In this document: one piece after another, positions 22,718 to 42,939 of the stretch
Layout: the number at the start of each line of letters is the position of its first letter
Position numbering within the stretch: the first letter of the stretch is position 1
The notes under the pieces: generated by a model
Told to the model about the DNA's origin: nothing
The model's database searches: none
What the model saw: the letters and a program-made list of their open reading frames with translations, nothing else
Source: Lumbricus rubellus
Lineage: Eukaryota; Annelida; Clitellata; Crassiclitellata; Lumbricidae
Length of the DNA stretch: 64,000 nucleotides
Reading direction: 5' to 3'
Assembly (NCBI GenBank): GCA_945859605.1
Contig: OX243824.1
Location: 21,392,785 to 21,456,784, forward strand
Translations under genes and position numbers: made by a program

Positions 22718-22872
22718 ATGAGCGGAGTTTATCAGGGGCTAGGGGGAGCTAAGCCCCCCCCAAGAAGGTCCAGATTCAGCTTTTTTACCATTAAAATGAT
22801 ATCCTTTTCCGGGCTTAGCCCCCCTAAGAAGGCATTAGCCCCTCCAAGAACGGAAACCAAACTCCGCCCATG
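22718..22872. mobile_element. Short hAT-type MITE, duplication TGCCCCCC
   Basis: A 155-bp element with ends (C)ATGAGCGGAGTTT and AAACTCCGCCCATG, flanked by TGCCCCCC at 22710-22717 and 22873-22880. It lies 19 bp from the preceding element. GGGGCTAAGCCCC-like hairpins fill the interior. Confidence 0.85.
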
Positions 22873-22880
22873 TGCCCCCC

Positions 22881-23678
22881 TCCGTACTAGAACTGCCTCA
22901 GCATGGCTCAGTATGGCAGTAATTAATTGCGCTACATTTCTCCTTCTGTTCATTCTACTATAAATTATTCTGTTTATTAAAAGGCTAGGGGTCTAGGGCC
23001 TCTAGGCCATACAGCAGCTTCTCTCTTTCGCTCTTCGCAAACCCGCTTCTTCTCAAAGGCCCTGTAGGCTATACACTGGAAGCGCTCCTCAACGGTTAAC
23101 CTTATTAGAGGCACGTGCGATGGCACCTTACAAATACTCAAATACAAAAGGTCTACAATACAATGGCGAAAGCCAGGTTGATGAGTCTAGGCCTATTTTT
23201 AAAGACGCATTCTTATCAGTGCTTGAGTCAGCACAAACGTATTATTGTACAAATAGCCTAGAATTCGTCGTCGTCGGTGCCTTATTCGATACTCCGAACA
23301 TTGGCGGCATCATGGACAATTCTTCTCCAGAGATCTTTCCGCTGTGCTGCCTAATTACAAATTAATGTTAATTAGGCCTACCACGCTAACAGCAGATAGG
23401 CTCTACTTCGTTTGTAGTCTGACTTATTTTCATGTGCCACAAAGATATTCAATTTCTATAGTCCACTTAAGCTAGTTTGTGTCTGTATACAGTAGGCCTA
23501 CTGCCCAATAAATTTATACGTTCGTAGGTCTCTGTCCCATGTGACTTTCGTCAATTTTTAATTCCAACAATAAATCCATTTCAGCACTGGCAAGCTAATA
23601 AAACTCAAATCATGTTCATATCCATATCATGGTATGTCTGATAAATCCATTTATTTGCTTATCGCATTTGCTATAGCA
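22881..23678. other. No gene seen
   Basis: An 81-codon frame at 23120-23365 (+) has no recognisable domain and no splice support. The rest is AT-rich intergenic DNA. Confidence 0.3.
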
Positions 23679-24208
23679 TCCCTTCACAGTGGCGGCGCCA
23701 GGGGGGGGGCTAGGGGGCTAAGCCCCCCCTATCGGCGGCTCAGCCCCCCCAAAATAAAACGAGGAAAATTTCTACAACTGCGAACTTCTAATAATAAACA
23801 TAGACAGTGACCAACGGCAATTAAATCAACTAAAATAATTATGTAGGCTAATCATAGCGTACAGTGCTTATCCTAATAGAATACACCGCATATAATATTA
23901 TGCCAAACATGCCGCCGACCCGTGATGAGGTTGTGTACACCATATGCAGCCCGCCGGCCGGCTGAGGGGCTACGCCTGTACAGTCCTATACAATCACATA
24001 TGAAATGGGGTTTTCAATTAGTAGCAGCACTTATGGGGAGCCTTTGAGGCCATGGGGAAGGTCTCCAAGTTTGTGGTCAAGCCCGACCCTAGGGTGTGCG
24101 GGGCCCAAGGCAGCAAGCGATTCTCTTAAAAGGGTTCTCAAGCATAACGTTTGCGAAGTTGATTTCCTGCCAATAAGGAAAACTCGAATTCTACCGGTAG
24201 GCCTAGAC

Positions 24209-24554
24209 CAGGGCTGAACGTGGTTTGGGAAAGTTGCCGGGTCTGACTTTGGCGGTCGAGCCGAGGCCTTTGAGCTGAAAATTTCTGAAGATCTTTTTTT
24301 GGTCATTTGCTCAAAATTGCACAAAATTTCACCCATTTTTGGTACCTGATGATCTTTTTTACTCGTTTACCTAAAAAATTCAAAATCATAAATTTTTACC
24401 TATTTTCTGTGTCTGACAACCTGTTTTTTTAAGTTAGGCCCTATTTGCCCCAAAATGTTTAAACTTGCTACCCGACTGAGACCCGGCACCAGGAGGTCAC
24501 GAAAATCAATGTCGGGTCGCAGACCATGACAGACCCGGCTCACATTCAGCCCTG
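24209..24554. mobile_element. hAT-type MITE with CAGGGCTGAA ends, nested
   Basis: A 346-bp element with ends CAGGGCTGAACGTGG and CTCACATTCAGCCCTG. It is flanked by GCCTAGAC and GCCTAGCC (7 of 8 bases). A shorter member of the same family is at 54245-54364. Both contain the GCCGGGTCTG and GACAGACCCGGCTCAC subterminal motifs. Confidence 0.88.
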
Positions 24555-25669
24555 GCCTAGCCTGCATGTATGATGTACACTAGTAGTTGTGACTCGCTTT
24601 ATTTGCAGACTCGCTCTATCGGAGTCTCTCCCAAGTCCCAACACACCCAATCACTTTCATTTGGCAGAATGACCTCAGTATTGCTGCCAAGCGATTAAAG
24701 CTGCCAAAATCATCACAGTAAAAATTAATGTAAGTAGCGCGGAGCCCTGAAAAAGCAGGCCCACGGAGGCTCCATGCAGATTCGTTCGCCTTTCCCTAAT
24801 GCCGGGTCTGTTTATGATTGGGGGACGGAGTCTCCGAGCTGCTTAACTGTAGGGCTACCCAAATATTTCATAAATATTTCAGATAGGCTATATCATTATA
24901 AATTTCTACAGTGTCATCCATAATTGTTTATCCATAATAAGCAATTTTGTTAAGACAAAATTTTAAAATGCTACTCTTGCAGTGAGGAAATTCGAACGTT
25001 TTAGCGTGGTGGGACATATTTGATTGAACTCTTAAATCAGGTCTTTCAGCAATTAAATTATGAGAAAATTTGTTGAGATGACAGATTAAGATGTTACCAT
25101 TCTAGTGTGGAGCTTTAAAAATTTAAACAACAGGAGGGGCACTTTCTGAAGTCACAAACCACAACTATCCCAGCACTGAGGTGATGAGACATTTAAATAA
25201 AATGGAGAGGGAATATTTATTGAACTCTTAAACCATGTCTTTCAGCAATGAATTGATGAGACATTCTTGCTGCGATGACAGCTCAAAATAATGCCATACA
25301 GTGCCATGACAGTACTTTAGGAAATTTGACAGATTTAAGCAATAGAAAGAGATACTACATAAGTATTTTCGCTATAAGACAGTCACAGCTGCTACCATGC
25401 ATTTGCAGCGTAAAAAAAACCATTACGATAATGGGGAGGGCATATCTCCTCCCACAAACTCATCCGTCTGCTAGTGGCCCCCTAGGGCTTCCTATACAGT
25501 AGGACTACCCATATGACAGTATACTTATTAACATGTTAGGCTATAGGCCTAAACTTTTAACTTTTATCATCATATAGTAAAGACGAAACCAATTTCTTTT
25601 ACAATAAAATTTTGACATTCTTATATTGGTATAGTCTGCGACTCTGCAAAACAACCTCTTATTGAAGTT

Positions 25670-26025
25670 TTCATGATTTTATCGTGCATAAATAACTGTC
25701 AAAAAAAGAGCCTAAAAAGGGCTCCAGTTGAAGTCAACATAGCGAAGCATGCGTTGGTGGCTGGGGCTCCACCCCAGACCCCGTTCTTTTCATGATTTTA
25801 TTGTGCATAAATAGCTGTCAAAAACAGCCTATAAAGGGCTCCAGTTGAAGTCAACATAGCGAAGAATGCGTTGGTGGCTGGGGCTCCACCCCAGACCCCG
25901 TTGTTTTCATAATTTTATCGTTCATAAATAGCTGTAAAAAAAGAGCCTTAAAAGGGCTCCAGTTGAGGTCAACAGAGCTAAAAATGCGTTGGCGGCTGGG
26001 GCTCCGCCCCAGACCCCGCTGGGGG
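25670..26025. repeat. Three tandem ~117-bp units in the hAT-type element
   Basis: Each unit runs TTTTCAT(G/A)ATTTTATCGT, then AAATA(A/G)CTGT, then GGGCTCCAGTTGA(A/G)GTCAAC, then ATGCGTTGG, then CTGGGGCTCC(A/G)CCCCAGACCCCG. The element at 10874 has two shorter versions of the same block at 11030-11170. Copy number therefore varies between family members, typical of subterminal transposase-binding arrays. Confidence 0.85.
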
Positions 26026-26235
26026 AGCTTACGACGCTCCCCCAGGCCCCCTAGTCGGTACGGGCTTCGTGCCTTCGGCACTCGCAGCTTCGCGCCTTCG
26101 GCGCTTGCAATAATTATGAGGGAGGAAGGACTTAGGGCTTCAGCCCCCCCAAACAAAAAATCCTGGCGCCGCCACTGTCCCTTCAAGCTCTCTACTAAGT
26201 CTGTGCTTCCTTGTTGGCAACGCTTAGGCCTAAGG

Positions 26236-26432
26236 CAGAGGCGCTCCCGACTACAACGCGTACACTGCATCGGATGCTCGGAGCTTCACACCGAAGCGCA
26301 CGAGCAATTGCGAGTGAAGGACTTGCTCAAGGCCCCTACACGACGGCTTGAGGTGGATTCAAACCTAGTAGGCCTAACCTCCTGTTCTATAGGGCACCAA
26401 ACGGTCCAAACCCAACACCACCGCGCCCCACA
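26236..26432 (-). mobile_element. tRNA-derived SINE (minus strand)
   Basis: On the minus strand it starts TGTGGGGCGCGGTGGT and has a B box-like GGTTTGAATCC. The body contains CTTGAGCAAGTCCTTCACTCGCAATTG, and the 3' part ends near GTCGGGAGCGCCTCTG. It belongs to the family of the complete SINE at 55881-56135. The A-box region is diverged. Confidence 0.85.
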
Positions 26433-27274
26433 ATGAATATTAAATAGCCTATTCATTTATCATACGTAGGCCTATTTTTTATTATGATATAGGGATATGA
26501 ACGTAATTTTAGATTTGGATTTTGAAAGTCTGTAGGCCTACTTCCTCAATTGTTGGCGTCGCTAAGTCAATTTTATGTTGATTTAGGCCTAATTGCATCA
26601 TGTGATAGGCCTTCAATTATATCGTATGATTATGTATCTTGAACGCCAGATGCATAGGCCTGCCTGATTAATTACGAGATCTGTAGGCCGACTAATTAAA
26701 GTCTCTGGCTGTTGACACAATAATTAGCAGTTTGTCTAGATTTTCGACGCTGTAGAACCAATCGTTACAGACTATTATATATATAGCCTGTCCATATGTT
26801 TTTATAGGCTACAGGCTTATTCTTATCTAGAAGCGTTGCATTTTCTGTATTAGTTTTACTAGACATTTTAGACACCGTGGACATTTAGTTGCCGAGAGGG
26901 CAGCATTCGTGCTCTACCATTATTACATTACTGGTAAGTAAAAATAGATAGGCCTAACAAAATTAGACACGGGATGAAGATTGAAGTGTGCATCTAAAAT
27001 GGCCGGGTCATCAGCATATTGCCTCTGGGTAATGTGGGAAAAGCCGAAAAGCCTTGAACCAGATGCAATAAATTTCAAACATGAACACGAAAAACTCAGA
27101 CCGCGTAGAAAACGATTCCAAGGAGAGGTTTTGCATTTGGTCTCCTGGTTCTAGTAAAAACTGGTTTTGTTTTTGGTAGCCAAGTTGGCAAGTTCTGCAT
27201 GTCCAGTTTCTCTATAGGTAGGCCTAGGCTATGATGGTCGACCGTAACCACGCGAAATAAGCTCTGCGTATATG
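26433..27274. other. No gene seen
   Basis: AT-rich intergenic DNA with frequent TAGGCCTA palindromes and no open frame of note. Confidence 0.35.
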
Positions 27275-27282
27275 CCTACCGG

Positions 27283-28418
27283 CATAGGCGCCGAGTTGAC
27301 CCGAGAAGTGGGGGTGCCCAAAATAATAAGAAAATTCGCGCGCGTGAGCGCGCGAAAAATTTTTTGAACCTTTTTTATAGGAGACTTATTGAAATCACCA
27401 CTGTTCATAGGCAAAGACTTGGTCCTGGTTTGAAGGGACGAACTTGCGGCCAAAGGATGATCGCCGAGAAGCACAGCACCGAGCAGGGAAGGGATTTGGG
27501 AAGAAATGTGCTCCTCTCCTTTTTCGATTTTTTATTGCCACACTGCGATGGTAGCATCTTAGGCTATCATTTTGACACCATGGCATCCTTGTCAAAATTT
27601 CCTATTATCTCAATTATTATCTTAAAGACAAGATTTAAGACTTCGATAAAATAATGTTCCTCCTAATTTAAATTTTTTGATCATTCTATGCATTTCATGT
27701 AGCCTACTTCTCTTGGAATCCGCACAGAAGAAAAGCACAATCTTCGTATGCATGGGCGTCTTAGAGCACTCTCTCCTAATTAGGTCAACAGACTCAAATT
27801 TTGCACAAGAAATCAAACAATTGGCTACTATTTAGTGAGCCAATATTAACACTGTGGAATAGTTTTTATAGTCTTTCAAATAGTTTTGAAAGACAATTTA
27901 GTCAAGGCTGATTTGTTCACGCATAGCCTACAAAAAATATCCCGCTTTTATGATGCTGGGAGGTGACTCGAGAGCAGTGATGAACATTATTGAGCATGTA
28001 TATTGTATACAATATAGGCCTAAAGAAACAATGTCATTCAAATCGTCGCCTTCCTCCGTAATAAAAGAATTTAAGGAAGCGGATCGAATAAGAAAGATTT
28101 CGGGGTTTCCTCGTAGGCCTACATTGTAATTGTATTCGCTGATCGGCTGAGAAGCAATGGAGTTCAGAGTAGGCCTATACCAGATGGGGTAAAACTGGAG
28201 TAATTGTAAGGTAGAATAATTATTAACTAAGATTTTTAAAAGTATATTAAAGAAGGAATGCTTTTTATACGGTAGATAAGCAATCGCAACAGAGAAAAAT
28301 ATCTTAAAAGCACATCTTGCCGGCTGATTTCAGGTGGTGCCCATGCATGGGCGGGCCTCGCGTGGCCAATTTCTGGTGGTGCTGAGCACTCACGGGCCTC
28401 GCAGAGTCGGCGCCCATG
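27283..28418. mobile_element. hAT-type element with CATAGGCGCC ends, duplication CCTACCGG
   Basis: A 1136-bp element. The left CATAGGCGCCGAG and right CTCGCAGAGTCGGCGCCCATG ends are flanked by CCTACCGG at 27275-27282 and 28419-28426. The terminus is related to the MITE at 2660 (CATGGGCGCC). Frames of up to 96 codons show no transposase. Confidence 0.88.
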
Positions 28419-28426
28419 CCTACCGG

Positions 28427-30168
28427 AGGAAGAACATCGAGTAACCCAGCTGCCATTAAAATTTTGATACCTAACCAGTAACCAAAGCAAACCGATCCCA
28501 TTGGACCAAAATTCTAGCCCCACCCAGCCAATTACCCATGCAGATCCCCCATCCGAGTTTCCCGGGCTGCCCGGTAAAATGCGGTTTCTCGCCCCTCCAC
28601 ATTTAGGCTACTTTACTGACTGCGCATTTCCGAAATCTTGCAGCTTGGATAATGATAATCGACGTGGTTATCGTTGAGAGCTGTGCGGCTGTGGCAGTGT
28701 GGCCTGTGGCCTGTGGGCAGAGATGGTTGATTAGACTCGGATGTGGCAACATTGCAGATGAGGTTGTTGGCGTTCTAGCAGCGCTAGGCGGAGATGAATC
28801 AGGCTGAAGCAGAAGCGACTGCTCTGGGCCATATCTTTGCCAGTGTCGGTGGATTATATCCCCCCAAAAGATATCCGGGGGATGAATTAATCTATCCATT
28901 GGATGGAGTATGCCGGGTAGACTATACTATTGTCCCTGCAGAGTATAATTATTGAAATGTGCTATAGGATAATTGATAAATTTATGTTGCAATAAACATC
29001 TAAAAGTAACTCTAATTGTTTTAATTTGTCCTAAGAAATGCTCAAAGCAAGGCAACTCGAAATTAGTTAGTCACTCGAGATCTAAATGTTCTTAAGTGTT
29101 ATAAAATGTTATAAGTGTTCTAAAAGCAAGCAACTAAATTTAGCTATTGTGGCCGGCTAATGGCTATGTTCAAAAAAAGCAAATGGAAGGTTAATTTGAA
29201 TGTAGGCACTAGCGGGAGTGACTGTTTCGACTTCTCTTCATCTGGAGGAGTCAGAGCTAGGACGCGATTATTAGGGGATACTCTGCTTCGTGACACCATC
29301 TCAGAGATGGTCATTCCTGTAGGCAAAAAATCGTGGGTCGGGACTGATTAGCCTAAGCTAAGGTTTGGCTTTGGTTGTTGTCGTCTTTGTTGTGGCAGGG
29401 TGAGTGTTATAATAATAGGCGAATTGTCGTATTATTCGAATCATTTCACTAAGTTATAATTTATGCAACTGTCGTCAAAACTTTCACCCCGTGTAGTTTT
29501 CTCGTACAGCAATAACATTGGCGGTCGATTAATCAAAGCCTATAACACTGTCTTCTGTCATCTACATATCTATCTAGTCTAGGCCTATAATATTTTTAGG
29601 TATACAGTCAGGTGAGACTCCGATAAGGACATGAGTTCGGTTGACTGCAACTGCAGACGATTTGGGGGAGATTTTATAGTGGTGGCCTATATTGTGGTAA
29701 TGACCTGGATTTTTAAAAAATTTCCTCTGCTGACTACTTGCAGCTGGGGAAATTCCAGGTCATTAAAAAAACCCACCATCTGTGACAGATTATGAGCAAA
29801 ACGAAAATGGCAAATCAGCTGTTTGCCCAGTTAAGCCCTAAATAATTATAGTCTATGTTTATGAGGCGGTTGAATCATAATTGCATCCGCGTAATCAATT
29901 AGCCTAATTATAGCAGTTCTAACGAGCATTAGTAGTTGGCACGAACACGAATTGACTGCAGCCGTTGATGTATGCTTGGGCCTATTCATAGAATCGTGAT
30001 AACCACGCAGCAGCACATGATTGACTGACATAAAACTGGCAGTAAAAGCATTATGTACACTGTAGGGAGTGTAGACTATATAATTATCGTTTAATGCATA
30101 CATGTAGTAAGTGGCTTATTTGTGAAAAAAAATGGCGTTTAGTCCCAACAATGACTTTTGTTGTTTGA
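28427..30168. other. No gene seen
   Basis: Several frames of 60-98 codons on the minus strand (for example 28603-28899) lack domains and splice context. No RNA gene or paired repeats recognised. Confidence 0.3.
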
Positions 30169-30253
30169 CCGTGGTTGGACTGGGAGCGCTTCTGAGTGGA
30201 TTTCTTGAAGAGCGCTTGACCTATATAAATTCGTGAAATGAATGAATGAATGA
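30169..30253 (+). mobile_element. LINE 3' end with (AATG)n tail
   Basis: TGACCGTGGTTGGACTGGGAGCGCTTCTGAGT...CTATATAAATTCGTGAAATG(AATG)n parallels the 3' end of the complete L2-like copy (AGCCGTGGTTGGGCC...GGAGCGCTTCTGAGTAG...CTATATAAATTTCCG). It is a heavily 5'-truncated insertion of a related subfamily whose tail is AATG instead of AAAT. Confidence 0.85.
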
Positions 30254-31130
30254 AAGTTTGTCTTTGTGAAGAACATGATGGAACAACAATTAATATTGGG
30301 GATAAATTCGTCCAAATGAATTAATTAGCCATGTCGTGTTAATTAGATGACTGACACAAATTAAAAGGATCTGAGACCTAAGCTTGCTATCAACCGTCCT
30401 GGATTCGCCTAGCCCTAGATACATGTAGTTCGAGAACCGAACGTACTGAGTTTGTGCGGACTGTACGTGTTCCAGATTGATACCAAAATTGTCCCGGAAC
30501 TTGGTAGCTAGCTACACGCTATAAAGTTGCTATTTTCGCACGTTAAACTCCGAACATCCATCCGTAAATATGTTCGACAGAGTGGTTATATGTAGCCTAA
30601 TTGTGGGCCTAATAGATTGCAATTAGGTTAGTCATCTATCCAATTACGACATCCTCCATAAGGACTATTTTCTGCCGACTAGATCCAAATTAAGTCTGCA
30701 TTAGGCTGATCTAACATAAGTATGGGAGCAAGTACATTCCTCAATGAGGAGCTTTAAGTTTTTAGCATAGGCCTAGGCCCTATACAGTATTGCACAAGGC
30801 AACGTTAATGCGTTCAAACAAACGTACGGTAAACATTTAAAAGCCTAATATTCAAACCAATAGTTGAAGGAGATAAATGGCAAAATTTGTAGTTTCAGGG
30901 ATATTTGATAATGGCATAGGCCTATCGACTGACTATGCCAGAACCCCGTATTGGCGAAGTCAACAGTTGACAGCATTGTTCAGATCTCAAACTTGAGTCA
31001 CCTGATAATAAATTATAATAAATCATGTGATCATTGTATTGGATAGGTCCGATAGATTAAAGAACATGATGTATACGCTATCCTGATGATCGACACATGA
31101 CAACAAATCCCCATTCACTGAATGCTTTTA
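30254..31130. other. No gene seen
   Basis: Intergenic AT-rich DNA without open frames of note. Confidence 0.3.
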
Positions 31131-31340
31131 TACTTTGGTCAGTGTTTTGATCTGCACTCGGGTGGATTTTGACAGCGCTACATAATAATTATGTAGCGCT
31201 GTCAAAATCCAGTAATTATTACTGGTCTCTCCGCCTCGAATAGGCCTAGCCTATACTTTGGTCAGCGTTTTGATCTGCACTCGGGTGGATTTTGACAGCG
31301 CTACATAATTACTGGTCTCTCCGCCTCGAATAGGCCTACT
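31131..31340. repeat. Tandem duplication, first copy carrying a perfect hairpin
   Basis: Two copies of a unit running ACTTTGGTCAG(T/C)GTTTTGATC ... CTCCGCCTCGAATAGGCCTA lie side by side (start 31131 and about 31252). The first contains an extra ~33 bp that makes a perfect inverted repeat with 22-bp arms and a 3-base loop at 31164-31210. The second lacks it. Confidence 0.92.
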
Positions 31341-31410
31341 CACAAACTCCAGTCTATTCTATTCTTAATTTCAATGATCGTCTCATTGGCGACATTCCCA
31401 TGTTTGCCCA

Positions 31411-31910
31411 CAGAGGCGTAGCAACCGCCCTCCGTAGGCCTACTCTCCGACCGAAGGGGGCCCCGCAAGGAAAGGGGGGGGCCCTAAAAGTGCCAAAAAA
31501 TGAAAGGTGTGACTATAGGTGACTGACATCTATTGAAGCCATTGCACAATCCGTGTGGGTTTTTCTGACAAAAGCTGCGAATTAAATACACAAAACCAGT
31601 AGTGTAGTCCTAAAAATGAAGTGGGGGAACGCTCTTTATAATAATATTATTAGTAGTAGTATTATTTTTAATATTTCATTATCCCTGTAAAAAAGTGGTG
31701 GAACGGCGTTCCCCCGCGTTCCCCCCGACTACACCACTGCACAAAACGGAATACATGTAGGCCTACATTGTAGGCCTGTGTATATTTATAATATGAACCA
31801 TGTATGTTGCATAAAATTAATGCCGCATCCCGATGTCTGCATTGTAAGGGGCCCCGCCGATCCGGACATTTTGTTCGGAGGGGGCCACGTTCATTGTTGC
31901 TACGGCCCTG
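31411..31910. mobile_element. hAT-type MITE, duplication TTTGCCCA
   Basis: A 500-bp element with ends CAGAGGCGTAGCAAC and GTTGCTACGGCCCTG, flanked by TTTGCCCA at 31403-31410 and 31911-31918. GGGGGCCCC-type palindromic motifs lie at both ends. It is itself interrupted by a 143-bp MITE. Confidence 0.93.
31597..31739. mobile_element. Nested 143-bp hAT-type MITE, duplication CACAAAAC
   Basis: Ends CAGTAGTGTAGTC and GACTACACCACTG are flanked by CACAAAAC at 31589-31596 and 31740-31747. It lies inside the 500-bp element, so it inserted later. Confidence 0.93.
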
Positions 31911-32169
31911 TTTGCCCATATCTTTAAGGCTACATGATTTTCTTCACGGCTCTCTTTTCAACAGCGGGTACAGTTCAAAACCCACCCCTTAATAAGTAAC
32001 TGCCTTGTTGGGGTGATCCATTCTACGTATCCGTGAGATGCTTTTGCATCCTTGTCTCCTCACCTGCAAGAGCTTCTGCGAAACTTGGTCAGCGGTCTTA
32101 TGAAGGTTCCACGCAAGCGCTCTGTTGTAAACGGCACACTCGAGGTGCTTTACCCGTGTTGGCTCATCA

Positions 32170-32427
32170 GCTTGGGGTAGCGTGGGTGGAGTTGGACCAG
32201 AAGTGGGAATGGTGGTCTAGGGAGTAGGGTGTGAGTGGGGAAGTGTTGGAGCGGGGTGGCCCGGTGGGCATTGGCATGGTTACGTCAGGGCGGGGACGGG
32301 TGGAGAAAACAGCCTATAATTTACCAGGCAACACAAGGGTGTGGCTCCCCGCAGGAGCAGATGAGGGCCTGAGGCGAAAAGCTTAAATTTCCCGGGAGGC
32401 CGGGAAACGCCGTGTACCCGAGCTAGT
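32170..32427 (+). mobile_element. Helitron-like 3' end
   Basis: AAATTTCCCGGGAGGCCGGG, then AAACGCCGTGTACCCGAGCTAGT, matches the 3' end of the element at 13009-14191. G-rich GGTGGGG-type sequence lies upstream. I could not place a left end, so the start is arbitrary. Confidence 0.6.
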
Positions 32428-33380
32428 AATAGCAATCCTATCTTGATCATGGGAAACTGATTATAATTATCGGAACAGTCGCTGATTCATTATCGTCGCC
32501 AGGCGTCTTAAACTAACAACCCTAATTGCCACTGTGGTGGGCCTATAATGATAACGAGATTACCAATGTAGAAGTGAAAGCTAAAAGTTAGGTTAAAATA
32601 ATAGCAGGGGCCTACCCACTGGCGTTTTCATACTCTCATCGAATCAGATGAGGCTCTACAGATAGATAGGCCTAATGCATCCAGGATATTAGATTCTGTT
32701 TGGCTGGTAGTCACGGAAACTAGGTCACTGCATGGTAGGCCTATTATATTAATGTTATGCTCAAGGAACGACGCTATAGTATTATAGGACGCTCACTCGT
32801 GCTACAGTCATTGTGGATAATAATTTTGTGATTTCGGAAAAGTCTTGAAAGCCTTCTCAGTATCTTAACTGCAGTGCGTGGTTTCTGATGGTTGCCAGCC
32901 ATACGCTGGATCTATAAACTGTGTCTTGAACAGAGCTGGACCAGAAAATATAATAGCCTATATAGGCCTACTTTCAAACAAAACTCCTTAAGTCGTTCAA
33001 AACATTTGGTTAAAGTCGGAGATTCGAACTGTTCATGTCTTTGTGAGGGATTGAAACCTGCCATAAACTTCCTTGTAAGTTAAAGTTTGAGTTATTAATT
33101 CAACAGTCAAATAATTGTGATTATCTCAAAGACAGAACTGATCTTAAAAAGAGTGAAAGCGACATTTGCGTAGGCCCTATGTGAAAGATTGAGAGTTAAG
33201 AGACATTTCTAAAACAAAAGTCATAAGTCATAATAAAATGACAAAATATTTTAATCATGTACCCGGTACTAACAAACTCAAGCATAAGTACCATACCGGT
33301 ACTGTCATCTGCAGTTTAGCGTGTTAACGTAGGCATAGGCCTACACCTACAGCGTTTTGCTTGTGTTTATTTGGAATAGC
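32428..33380. other. No gene seen; upstream region of the receptor gene
   Basis: AT-rich DNA with TAGGCCTA motifs. The 63-codon frame at 32892 has no domain. Confidence 0.3.
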
Positions 33381-33462
33381 CTATATAAAATTAGATGATT
33401 CTTATAGATTGATTTATTTACTGATTTTAGATTGACGGAATACGAATACCACAGAAGCTATC
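33381..33462 (+). promoter_or_regulatory. Candidate core promoter/5' leader of the receptor gene
   Basis: TATATAAAA at 33382-33390 lies about 80 bp upstream of the start codon, a plausible TATA box with a start site near 33415. TTTTAG at about 33426-33431 could alternatively be the acceptor of a leader exon, which would place the promoter farther upstream. Sequence alone does not decide. Confidence 0.25.
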
Positions 33463-41613
<8,151 letters not shown>

Positions 41614-41707
41614 ATTTCAGATTTCTCTTCACACGGCCATATTCATGTATAGGCAGTGGTTAAATTGAACCGAATCTCGGACCAGTCGCTTCAGATATGC
41701 GATCCAC

Positions 41708-42090
41708 CATTCATTCATTCAGAAAATTTACATAGCGCTCCTTCAAGAAGCCTACTCAGAGGCCACCCAGCACAGCCACGGGCAACTGCTAGAAAGCGGG
41801 CAAATTATTCAGAGGTAGTAGGCCTAACTTAGTGTAGCGCAAGCGGGAGCCCATTCCAGCTAGGTGGACGGGCCAACAACTGAGAAGACTCGACGCTGTC
41901 TGACCGAAGAGCGGGCCCGATTGACCAGGAGCTCCCCATTAGCCTAAGAGGACAGTGCTTGACGGGAGACTAAGTCGGAGAAAGAGATCAGAAAAGTAGC
42001 ACGACCTGTGAGACACCGGCAGACAAGTGCTGCTATTTTGTAGTTGCATTGCGAGGCTGGAAGCCAGTGCAGAAACATCACGCATGTAAG
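41708..42090 (-). mobile_element. LINE 3' fragment (minus strand)
   Basis: Reversed, it reads FLHWLPASQCNYKIAALVCR, then RRVFSVVGPSTWNGLPLAL after a stop, then CTCTGAGTAG...CTTGAAGGAGCGCTATGTAAATTTTCTG(AATG)n. It is a subfamily distinct from the two L2-like copies. It lies just 3' of the receptor gene and is dead. Confidence 0.88.
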
Positions 42091-42939
42091 CAGAAACCGG
42101 ATTCCACCAAATAACAGATAATTGTGCTTTGACCAGTTGTCACAACAATCGACCATAATAATTATGTTCTATAACTCATGTTCCTACACTTAGGCCCTAA
42201 TGCGTTTCCGAATACCAAACAAGGGATAGTCTATATCGGCCAGGCTTTCTTTTTAGGCTTTAGATTTGCAGAAATTCTGATATGATACCACCTCTGGGTT
42301 GCCAATTTAACCACTGTGCATGGGCCTCTTTTTAATTTTTAGTTGGCCTATCAAAAACACGGCTATATTGTTTAATGTTGTAGGCCTAACAAGGCAAGCG
42401 TAGGCTTCAGAAGATTTTTCCATAGGCCTCTATATAAGCTTAGTTAAGACACTATAGCATGTAACCTGCAGACGTTACATTTAAAATATTTTAAAAACTT
42501 ACGTGTCTATCGGGCATTATTTGTATTATCGTAAATGACATTATGAATTAAGTGGCCAGGTCACTTGTTTGATTGTTATAGCCTGTCAGTGAAAAGTAAA
42601 ACACTCAAGACTCATCAATATCAGCACATGGTAGGCCTAGTCGTAGACGGATAAAGAGAATTGTAATAGCGAATCTATCTGTTGTCTTCTTAGTAATCAG
42701 AATTTTCAGATAATATCCAGTTCTTTTGTAACAATTAGGAGCCGATGTATAACAGGCTATCTGTTCTGTTAATATAAGCTTAGTTAAGATTGATGTTAAT
42801 TTTAGTTATGATTGATGTTAATTAGGATAACTTCATAGCTGTACACTGCACAGTGTAGGCCTACACTGTAACCTCTTGCGGTTTGTGAAACGCATTATTG
42901 AATAAACGAATTTTTTATTATTGTATAGATCTTTTTTAA

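Larger units (their letters stand above)
23687..26177. mobile_element. hAT-type element of the CAGTGGCGGCGCC family, inverted copy, duplication TCCCTTCA
   Basis: A 2491-bp element with ends CAGTGGCGGCGCCAGG and CCTGGCGCCGCCACTG, flanked by TCCCTTCA at 23679-23686 and 26178-26185. Its left part matches the inverted right part of the element at 10874-15970 (TGACCAACGGCAA, AAATCAACTAAA), and its right GC block matches the other's left block, so the two lie in opposite orientation. It holds a nested MITE and a three-unit tandem repeat, and lacks transposase. Confidence 0.92.

Noticed and set aside
23120..23365. 81-codon frame as a gene
   Set aside because: No domain, no splice sites of note, codons look random; surrounded by repeats.
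28603..28899. 98-codon minus-strand frame
   Set aside because: No domain or conserved pattern; Thr/Ser/Ile-rich composition typical of chance frames.
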